Shown here: positions 1-4,614 of the stretch, one piece after another | Position numbering within the stretch: position 1 is the stretch's first letter | Layout: each line of letters opens with the position of its first letter | Source: CAZRKC01 sp964600665 | Lineage (GTDB): Bacteria > Bacillota > SLNR01 | DNA: 6,962 bases | Assembly (NCBI GenBank): GCA_964600665.1 | Contig: CAZRKC010000059.1 | Coordinates: 1-6,962 of the forward strand | Direction: 5' to 3' | Translations under genes and position numbers: made by a program | Notes under the pieces: generated by a model | Told to the model about the DNA's origin: nothing | Database searches by the model: none | Seen by the model: only the letters and a program-made list of their open reading frames with translations

Positions 1-896
1 TGGCAAGAATCTTAAATCCCGGAACCAAACACGATTCCATCCTTGTGCTAAACGGAAAACAAGGCATCGGGAAATCCACGCTTTTTTCAAGGCTCGGTCG
101 TCAATGGTACTCCGACAGCCTTTCCATATCGGATATGAAGGACAAGACCGCTCCCGAGAAGTTGCAGGGTTACTGGATTCTCGAACTGGGAGAACTCGCG
201 GGTATCAAGAAAATGGACGTGGAGACGGTGAAATCCTTTATCACTCGTGTGGATGACAAGTACCGGCCCTCTTATGGCCGGGCGGTGGAAAGTCACCCCC
301 GCCAATGCATAATCGTCGGAACAACCAACAGCGACGGCGGCTTCCTGCGGGACATCACGGGCAACCGACGTTTCTGGCCGGTGCGGGTATCCGGTGAAGG
401 CAAACACCACGCTTGGGATCTTACGGAAATAGACCAGATTTGGGCGGAGGCACTTGTTAAATACAGCAAGGGCGAAGAGCTTTACCTCAAAGGTGAGTTG
501 GTAGCGGCAGCTTATGCCGAACAACGCGACGCAATGGAAAACGACGACCGCGAGGGGCTTGTGGCCGAGTACCTTGAAACCCTGCTTCCGGAAAATTGGG
601 ACGCTATGGATATCTATCGTCGCTTAGAGTATATACGCTCACCCGACGATCCGACGAGGGCAAAAGGCTCGGTGCTCCGCACTCAGGTTTGCGTCATGGA
701 GATTTGGTGCGAATGCTTCGGGAAGTCCAGGGAGTCCATAAAAAAGGCCGACTCCTACGAGATCCAAAGTATCTTAAACAGGTTGGGCGGCTGGGTCAAA
801 TGCGCGACAGGCAAGACCGGCAAACGCAATGTGCCCATGTACGGGCCTCAGCAGGTGTTTATCAGGGAAGAACCTATGCCCATCACTGACGATTAA
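1..896 (+). CDS. VirE-family P-loop ATPase (phage replication helicase/primase), 5'-truncated
   Basis: The frame is open from base 3, so the true start lies left of the window; the GTG at 45 is internal because coding-like sequence (ARILNPGTKHDSILVL) precedes it. The visible 297 residues show a Walker A motif, GKQGIGKST, at bases 54-80, followed by an acidic Walker B-like strand WILELGEL. Further on are the polar strand IIVGTTNS and the arginine-rich GNRRFWPV, a sensor/arginine-finger pattern typical of the virulence-associated E (VirE) family. In phages and integrative elements this family usually sits in the replication module as a helicase or primase-helicase partner; that role is inferred from family and position. 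The last 110 residues or so are a less conserved C-terminal region. The gene ends with TAA and is followed by a 199-nt non-coding gap. Family assignment is strong; the biochemical role is less certain. Confidence 0.9.
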   Translation, partial: ARILNPGTKHDSILVLNGKQGIGKSTLFSRLGRQWYSDSLSISDMKDKTAPEKLQGYWILELGELAGIKKMDVETVKSFITRVDDKYRPSYGRAVESHPRQCIIVGTTNSDGGFLRDITGNRRFWPVRVSGEGKHHAWDLTEIDQIWAEALVKYSKGEELYLKGELVAAAYAEQRDAMENDDREGLVAEYLETLLPENWDAMDIYRRLEYIRSPDDPTRAKGSVLRTQVCVMEIWCECFGKSRESIKKADSYEIQSILNRLGGWVKCATGKTGKRNVPMYGPQQVFIREEPMPITDD

Positions 897-957
897 GGCT
901 TCGGCAACGGACATCGGCAAAGTCGCAAGCCCTTACAGAATCAGCGTTTCAAGGTTG

Positions 958-1078
958 CCGTTGCCCATATGCCGATAAAAAACCTATTAATTCTTATTTG
1001 TATAGTAATAAGAGTAATTGGCACACGTAATACGCACGCGTAGTATTAATAGGAAAAATCGGCATGATGGGCAATCGG
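958..1078. repeat. Extended imperfect inverted repeat filling the VirE/VRR-NUC gap
   Basis: Arms 958-991 and 1045-1078 are complementary over most of their length. CCTATTAAT (983-991) matches ATTAATAGG (1045-1053) exactly. ATGCCGAT (969-976) matches ATCGGCAT (1058-1065). TTGCCCAT (961-968) matches ATGGGCAA (1067-1074) after one unpaired G at 1066. CCG (958-960) matches CGG (1076-1078) after one unpaired T. The only unpaired block is A6 facing A4. The AT-rich centre holds a smaller repeat, CTTATT (993-998) with AATAAG (1007-1012). The right arm ends directly before the AAGGAGG of the next gene. It could be a structured leader RNA, a cruciform origin-like element, or the remnant of a small inserted element; the sequence alone does not decide. 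Confidence 0.7.
1018..1046 (+). promoter_or_regulatory. Candidate promoter for the VRR-NUC/SNF2 genes
   Basis: TTGGCA at 1018-1023 matches the -35 consensus in five of six positions. TAGTAT at 1041-1046 matches the -10 consensus in four of six, with a 17-bp spacer. Initiation would fall near 1053, about 40 nt before the VRR-NUC start. The spacer contains a near-palindrome, TACGC-AC-GCGTA (1031-1042), touching the -10, which could be an operator. The same TTGGCACA octamer occurs three times before the HNH gene, so it may be a regulator site rather than a -35 box. No experiment supports either reading. Confidence 0.4.
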
Positions 1079-1095
1079 AAAAGGAGGCTTTTATA

Positions 1096-1374
1096 ATGGA
1101 AAAAACAATAGAGCGAAAACTTGTAGAAGCAGTCAAAACAATGGGAGGTATCGCACCTAAACTCACCTGCCCTGGTTTCGATGGAATGCCAGACCGCTTT
1201 TTACTCCTGCCCAAAGGCAAAATTGCTTTTATCGAGGTTAAAAGTCCAGGGGAAAGATCCCGTCCCTTGCAGGAGTCAAGGCATGGAATGCTGCGGCGGC
1301 TTGGTTTTCCTGTATATGTACTGGACAATGAAACCGCAATCAGGAGGATACTTGATGAAATACAATCCACATAG
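1096..1374 (+). CDS. VRR-NUC domain nuclease (phage type)
   Basis: A 92-aa protein that is essentially a single VRR-NUC domain, a PD-(D/E)XK-type nuclease fold. The catalytic pattern is visible: GMPDR at residues 30-34 gives the Asp, and IEVKS at 46-50 gives the Glu and Lys of the E-x-K motif. An N-terminal helix (EKTIERKLVEAVKTMGG) carries the usual early Glu, and the segment after the catalytic core, RPLQESRHGMLRRLGFPVYVLDN, is also typical. The ATG at 1096 is chosen because AAGGAGG (1081-1087) lies 8 nt upstream; the longer in-frame start at 1018 has no such site and would run through the inverted repeat. The gene overlaps the following helicase by 20 nt. Stand-alone phage VRR-NUC proteins are often paired with SNF2-like helicases; a role in processing branched or replicating phage DNA is inferred. 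Confidence 0.88.
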   Translation: MEKTIERKLVEAVKTMGGIAPKLTCPGFDGMPDRFLLLPKGKIAFIEVKSPGERSRPLQESRHGMLRRLGFPVYVLDNETAIRRILDEIQST

Positions 1375-2719
1375 CTATCAGAATTATGCAATGGAATTTA
1401 TCCGGAGAAATCCCATCTCATGCCTTCTGCTTGACATGGGACTTGGCAAAACATCGATTACGCTGACCGCATTGTACGACCTGCTATTTGATAGTTTTGA
1501 GGTTCATAGAATTTTGGTTATTGCGCCTTTGAGAGTGGCACGCGATACTTGGCCGGGAGAACTTGAAAAGTGGGAACACCTTCAAGGCCTTACCTGGTCA
1601 GTGGCAGTCGGCACTGAAACGGAACGGAAAGCCGCGCTTCATAGGCGAGCCGACATCTACATCACTAACCGCGAAAATGTCCAGTGGCTTGTGGAGGAAA
1701 GTGGTCTGCCCTTCGACTTTGACACGGTGGTGGTCGATGAACTGTCGTCTTTCAAGAACCACCGGTCAAAGCGATTCAGAGCGATGATGAAGGTTCGCCC
1801 AAAGGTGAAAAGGGTAATCGGTCTCACCGGCACACCGTCTTCCAACGGCCTGATGGACTTGTGGGCACAGTTCCGGCTTCTTGACATGGGTCAGCGACTC
1901 GGTCGGTTCATCGGCCAGTACAGAACTGACTACTTCATACCCGATAAACGCAACGGCCAGGTGATATTCAGCTACAAACCCTTGCCGCACGCCGAAAAGG
2001 ACATCTATCGTAAAATTGCCGACATCACCATTTCAATGAAGTCAACAGATTATATTATAATGCCGGAGCTGGTGAGCGTTGAGTATCCTGTTCAATTGTC
2101 CGAGAAAGAACACAGTCGCTATGATGAACTTAGGCAGGATCTGGTCCTGACGCTTTCCAGTGGTGAGATAACCGCCGCCAATGCCGCCGCCCTCTCCGGC
2201 AAACTCTGTCAAATGGCGAATGGTGCGGTGTACGGTGATGGTGGCGAAATTCACCACATACACGACCGCAAGCTGGACGCCCTGGAAGATTTAATCGAAG
2301 CTGCAAACGGCAAACCTTTGCTTGTGGCGTATTGGTTCAGGCATGATCTGGATCGGATCTCCGACCGTCTTCATAGCCTGCGTATCCCCTTCTCATGTCT
2401 TGATTCTTCTGAGAGTATAAATTGTTGGAACAATGGCGAGTTGCCGGTCGCACTCATCCACCCCGCAAGTGCCGGGCATGGGCTGAACCTTCAAGCCGGA
2501 GGCTCAACGATGATATGGTTCGGGTTGACATGGAGTCTGGAACTCTACCAACAGACCAACGCACGTTTATGGCGGCAAGGCCAAACCGCCAAAACGGTGA
2601 TTATACACCATATCATCGCCAAAGGCACGATTGATGAACGCGTCATGAAAGCTCTGTCCGAGAAGGACAGGACGCAAACCGCCTTAATCGATGCCGTAAA
2701 GGCAAATCTGAAAATCTAA
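1355..2719 (+). CDS. SNF2-family DNA helicase/translocase (superfamily II)
   Basis: A 454-aa two-lobed SF2 ATPase. In lobe 1: Walker A LLDMGLGKTS around residues 25-34, motif II as DELSSF at 128-133 (DEAH-like position), and motif III LTGTPSSNGL around 157-166. In lobe 2: an SAGHGLNLQAG motif V and motif VI QQTNARLWRQGQ at 399-410, whose two Arg residues are the expected arginine fingers. The start is the ATG at 1355, with AGGAGG (1342-1347) 7 nt upstream; the in-frame ATG at 1181 would bury most of VRR-NUC and lacks support. The gene overlaps VRR-NUC by 20 nt, suggesting translational coupling. The minimal size fits phage SNF2 proteins, without the large insertions of chromatin remodellers. 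It probably moves along or remodels DNA during phage replication or recombination, perhaps feeding the nuclease; that partnership is inferred from adjacency. Confidence 0.92.
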   Translation: MKYNPHSYQNYAMEFIRRNPISCLLLDMGLGKTSITLTALYDLLFDSFEVHRILVIAPLRVARDTWPGELEKWEHLQGLTWSVAVGTETERKAALHRRADIYITNRENVQWLVEESGLPFDFDTVVVDELSSFKNHRSKRFRAMMKVRPKVKRVIGLTGTPSSNGLMDLWAQFRLLDMGQRLGRFIGQYRTDYFIPDKRNGQVIFSYKPLPHAEKDIYRKIADITISMKSTDYIIMPELVSVEYPVQLSEKEHSRYDELRQDLVLTLSSGEITAANAAALSGKLCQMANGAVYGDGGEIHHIHDRKLDALEDLIEAANGKPLLVAYWFRHDLDRISDRLHSLRIPFSCLDSSESINCWNNGELPVALIHPASAGHGLNLQAGGSTMIWFGLTWSLELYQQTNARLWRQGQTAKTVIIHHIIAKGTIDERVMKALSEKDRTQTALIDAVKANLKI

Positions 2720-2759
2720 GACAACCTTCGACAATAAATGACAATCCGTGCCAATCCGA
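2720..2759. repeat. Four-copy 10-bp periodic array (GACAA/GCCAA)
   Basis: Directly after the SNF2 stop codon, GACAA occurs at 2720, 2730 and 2740, and a variant GCCAA at 2750, each exactly 10 bp apart. The last two units share CAATCCG (2742-2748 and 2752-2758). Read on the - strand the units are TTGGCAC, TTGTCAT, TTGTCGA and TTGTC, resembling the TTGGCACA array before the HNH gene but inverted. One helical turn of spacing is what a cooperatively binding protein would leave. The array lies just before the 81-aa gene and could be an operator for it. Confidence 0.6.
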
Positions 2760-2788
2760 GTGGACTTTATTATTCGGAGGTACAGATT

Positions 2789-3034
2789 ATGGATCCTTAC
2801 CAAAACCTGGCTAATGCCATTGTCCTGCGGGCGGCAGAAGATTATCGTGATGTGGCCCTATTCCTTAAATATCACCGTCCCATTCGCAAAGAGGATAAGG
2901 ATGACGAAGCTTACATTTCCGCCTTGGCTGATAAGAACTCTATAGAGAGGTTCTTTCTTGGAAATTGGTTCGCTACTTTATCCGACCTTGACGGGAAGGT
3001 GCTTTTGGAAAAGCTAAAAAGCGAGGTGGCCTGA
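2789..3034 (+). CDS. Small conserved-looking phage protein of unknown function
   Basis: An 81-aa soluble, highly charged protein with no membrane segment and no motif I can assign. It reads as mainly helical: an N-terminal amphipathic helix (NLANAIVLRAAEDYRDVALF), a charged middle (RPIRKEDKDD), and a C-terminal segment IERFFLGNWFATLSDLDG. The segment style matches small proteins often found just before DUF1492-type regulators in phages of Clostridia; this is recollection, not a search. The ATG at 2789 is preferred because GGAGG (2776-2780) sits 8 nt upstream; the in-frame ATG at 2738 has no ribosome binding site and lies inside the 10-bp repeat array. Only one base separates its stop from the next start, so it is very probably co-translated with the DUF1492-like protein. 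Confidence 0.8.
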   Translation: MDPYQNLANAIVLRAAEDYRDVALFLKYHRPIRKEDKDDEAYISALADKNSIERFFLGNWFATLSDLDGKVLLEKLKSEVA

Positions 3035-3035
3035 T

Positions 3036-3446
3036 ATGACAGCAAAAGAATATTTGAGTCAGGCTTGCCGCCTTAATGAAATGGTAAACTCATACCTTGC
3101 AGAGATTGATAACCTTCGTGCCCTCGCTTCAAGTATATCCAACAGTAATTTTAAAGAGCGTGTTGACCATACCCGTAATACGGACCCTCCCTTCGTCCGA
3201 TGCATCTGCAAAATCATTGATATGGAAAAGGAACTCAGTAAAGGGGTCGACAAGCTTATCAGCCTTAAGGGTGAAATCAACGATGCTATTAACCAAGTTG
3301 CAAATCCTGACGAGAGAATGCTTCTCAGATACAGGTATATTAACAACTATTCTTGGAATAAAATTTGTATCTTGATGAGTGTGTCCTGTCGTACAGTACA
3401 CCGCATTCATTCTTCTGCGATACAAAAATTTATCGTTCCCAATTGA
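3036..3446 (+). CDS. DUF1492-like phage regulator with sigma-region-4-like HTH
   Basis: A 136-aa protein. Residues 1-30 or so and 66-90 form predicted coiled helices rich in Leu, Glu and Lys (AKEYLSQACRLNEMVNSYLA; IDMEKELSKGVDKLISLKGE). The C-terminus, about residues 93-133, is a helix-turn-helix resembling sigma-70 region 4: RMLLRYRYINNYSWNKICIL followed by MSVSCRTVHRIHSSAIQKF. This architecture is that of the DUF1492 phage family, at its usual length. The gene lies exactly at the early-to-late boundary, where ArpU- or RinA-like late activators sit in other phages of Bacillota, so a role in switching on the packaging/structural operon is likely but inferred. Translation starts 1 nt after the previous stop, with a modest GAGGTGG (3023-3029) site. 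The TTGGCACA array begins four bases after its stop codon and is the obvious candidate target. Confidence 0.82.
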   Translation: MTAKEYLSQACRLNEMVNSYLAEIDNLRALASSISNSNFKERVDHTRNTDPPFVRCICKIIDMEKELSKGVDKLISLKGEINDAINQVANPDERMLLRYRYINNYSWNKICILMSVSCRTVHRIHSSAIQKFIVPN

Positions 3447-3449
3447 AAG

Positions 3450-3479
3450 TTGGCACACTTTGGCACAACTTGGCACATC
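3450..3479 (+). repeat. Triple TTGGCACA direct repeat, 10-bp period
   Basis: Exact octamers TTGGCACA occur at 3450-3457, 3460-3467 and 3470-3477, separated by the 2-nt spacers CT and AC. The spacing is one helical turn, so bound proteins would line up on one face of the DNA. The third copy occupies the -35 position relative to a TACAAT -10 box, the layout of an activator-dependent promoter. The protein encoded immediately upstream (DUF1492-like HTH) is the simplest candidate binder. Confidence 0.8.
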
Positions 3480-3501
3480 CATTATGTGATACCGTTACAA
3501 T
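3470..3501 (+). promoter_or_regulatory. Candidate activator-dependent late promoter
   Basis: TACAAT at 3496-3501 matches the -10 consensus in five of six positions. At 17-bp spacing the -35 position reads GCACAT, which is not a -35 box; instead it lies within and just beyond the third TTGGCACA repeat. Initiation would fall near 3508, and all following genes (HNH, terS, metK, methyltransferase) are co-directional with short gaps. It is best read as a late promoter needing an activator. Confidence 0.45.
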
Positions 3502-3510
3502 AGAAAAATA

Positions 3511-3558
3511 GTATACGAAAAGCCATTGCGGAGAAATCTGCGGTGGCTTTTCTTATAC
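3511..3558 (+). terminator. Long leader hairpin; possible intrinsic terminator or attenuator before HNH
   Basis: Positions 3517-3532 pair with 3537-3552 over 16 consecutive base pairs (three of them G-U) closed by a GAAA tetraloop. After one C-U mismatch, GTATA (3511-3515) pairs with TATAC (3554-3558). The inner GC-rich stem (3522-3547) is followed by TTTTCTTATA, which resembles an intrinsic terminator tail, although those bases can also pair with the upstream GAAAAG. The hairpin begins about where the late transcript should start and ends before the HNH ribosome binding site. It may end early transcripts, attenuate late ones, or protect or modulate the late mRNA. Confidence 0.6.
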
Positions 3559-3576
3559 CCAAAAGGAGGTGAATCG

Positions 3577-3945
3577 ATGCCCTGCAAACCCAAACGCCCC
3601 TGTGCCTACCCCGGCTGCGGTCGGCTTGCGGATAGCGAGCAATACTGCACCGAGCATAAGAAGCTTGTTACCGAACGCTATAACCGGTATGAGCGTGACC
3701 CGGCATCCAACAAACGCTACGGCAGGTCGTGGAAACGAATCCGCGACCGCTATATTAAAGCACACCCTTTGTGTGAGCCGTGCCAGAAGGAAGGCAAGTT
3801 AACGCCCGCTGAAGAGGTTCACCACATCCTACAGCTCTCCAAAGGAGGCGGCAACGAAGCAGATAACCTCATGGCTCTGTGCAAATCCTGTCACTCCGGT
3901 ATCACAGCCGAGAGCGGTGACCGGTGGGGGCGGTCAAATCCCTAA
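3577..3945 (+). CDS. HNH endonuclease, packaging-associated
   Basis: A 122-aa phage HNH nuclease. The N-terminus carries a zinc-ribbon-like set (Cys9, Cys14, Cys24, His27). The HNH core follows: CEPC (Cys66, Cys69), the catalytic-type VHHI (His82, His83), Asn97 in EADNL, and LCKSCH (Cys102, Cys105, His106). All residues expected for a zinc-braced beta-beta-alpha-metal nuclease are present. The ATG at 3577 follows a near-perfect AAAGGAGGTG (3562-3571); the in-frame start at 3526 lies inside the leader hairpin. HNH proteins encoded directly before the small terminase are known to be needed for terminase cleavage in cos-type phages (HK97 gp74 and staphylococcal cos phages), and that is the likely role here. 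A homing endonuclease is the alternative, less likely given the position at the head of the packaging operon. Confidence 0.93.
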   Translation: MPCKPKRPCAYPGCGRLADSEQYCTEHKKLVTERYNRYERDPASNKRYGRSWKRIRDRYIKAHPLCEPCQKEGKLTPAEEVHHILQLSKGGGNEADNLMALCKSCHSGITAESGDRWGRSNP

Positions 3946-4018
3946 AACTTCTTAAAGCGGACAGCGGCGCGGGGCTTCGTGTTGAAAAACGCAGTTTCAA
4001 ACAGGGGAATAGACCCCT
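3919..4018. other. Candidate cos/packaging region between HNH and terS
   Basis: The end of HNH and the 95-nt gap before terS hold three short inverted repeats: GACCG (3919-3923) with CGGTC (3931-3935) around a G-rich loop; TTGAAA (3982-3987) with TTTCAA (3995-4000); and AGGGG (4003-4007) with CCCCT (4014-4018). The stretch is long for an otherwise compact operon. In cos phages with an HNH protein and a P27-like small terminase, the cohesive-end site commonly lies close to these genes, so this is the best place in the window to look for it. No nick site can be identified by eye. Confidence 0.3.
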
Positions 4019-4024
4019 ACCTAT

Positions 4025-4043
4025 AAAGGAGGTGTGATTATTG
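4025..4043 (+). promoter_or_regulatory. Strong ribosome binding site deciding a TTG start for terS
   Basis: AAAGGAGGTG at 4025-4034 is close to the full anti-Shine-Dalgarno complement and lies 6 nt before TTG at 4041. The frame is closed by TGA at 4035-4037, so no start further upstream is possible. The first downstream ATG in frame is at about residue 39, which would remove the conserved glycine-rich N-terminus. TTG is therefore the start. Confidence 0.85.
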
Positions 4044-4592
4044 GCAAAGGACGGAACAAACCGAGGCGGTCCTCGCGTCGGTGCCGGTGCAAAAAAGAAG
4101 GCTCTCGCCGACAAAATCGCCGAAGGCAATCCCGGCGGCAGGAAGTTGACGGTTATGGAATTTTCAGATACTGCAGACCTTCAAGGCCATGTAATGCCGG
4201 AACCTAACAAGATGCTCGAAGCCGTCCAAAAAGACGGAAAGACACTTGTTGCAAGTGAAATCTACAAGTCCACATGGCAGTGGCTGAACGACCGCGGATG
4301 CGCCGCCCTCGTATCACCTCAGCTTTTGGAACGCTACGCAATGAGCGTGGCCCGTTGGATTCAGTGTGAAGAAGCGGTAACCGAATATGGATTTCTGGCA
4401 AAGCATCCTACCACCGGCAATGCCATCCAAAGCCCTTATGTGGCAATGGGTCAGAACTACATGAACCAGACCAACCGCCTGTGGTTTGAGATTTTTCAAA
4501 TAGTAAAGGAAAACTGCACCGGTGATTACAAAGGAGCAAACCCACAGGATGACGTTATGGAGCGCCTGCTCTCCGCTCGCCGGGGCAAATAA
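4041..4592 (+). CDS. terS: Phage terminase small subunit, P27 family
   Basis: A 183-aa protein starting with TTG. The N-terminus GGPRVGAGAKKK, followed by IAEGNPGGRKL, is the characteristic basic, glycine-rich start of P27-family small terminases. The body is helical, with WQWLNDRGCAALVSPQLLER followed by a helix-rich region (YAMSVARWIQCEEAV, then AIQSPYVAMGQNYMNQTNR), typical of the family's DNA-binding and oligomerisation region. TerS recognises the packaging site on concatemeric phage DNA and recruits the large ATPase/nuclease subunit. Length fits the family. It follows HNH as expected, but the next genes are metK and a methyltransferase rather than the large terminase, which is unusual. 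Only 22 nt separate its stop from the metK start. Confidence 0.9.
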   Translation: MAKDGTNRGGPRVGAGAKKKALADKIAEGNPGGRKLTVMEFSDTADLQGHVMPEPNKMLEAVQKDGKTLVASEIYKSTWQWLNDRGCAALVSPQLLERYAMSVARWIQCEEAVTEYGFLAKHPTTGNAIQSPYVAMGQNYMNQTNRLWFEIFQIVKENCTGDYKGANPQDDVMERLLSARRGK

Positions 4593-4614
4593 AATAAAGA
4601 TTGGAGATACCAAA

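Noticed and set aside
45..896. GTG at 45 as the start of a complete VirE gene.
   Set aside because: The frame is open to base 3 with family-like residues before the Walker A motif, and no ribosome binding site precedes 45. It is a window-edge truncation.
1181..1354. ATG at 1181 as an extended SNF2 start.
   Set aside because: It would overlap most of VRR-NUC in another frame, lacks a ribosome binding site, and encodes non-helicase sequence; ATG 1355 has a well-placed AGGAGG.
2042..2263. Antisense open frame within the SNF2 gene.
   Set aside because: No ribosome binding site or domain, and fully inside a well-supported helicase gene.
3921..4037. An open frame (37-38 codons, ending ...PIKEV) overlapping the HNH 3' end and in the terS frame, separated from terS by one TGA.
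   Set aside because: It has no ribosome binding site and no recognised motif. A -1 shift at the G-run would extend HNH, but the run does not form a canonical slippery heptamer. The HNH domain is complete without it; non-coding packaging DNA is more likely.
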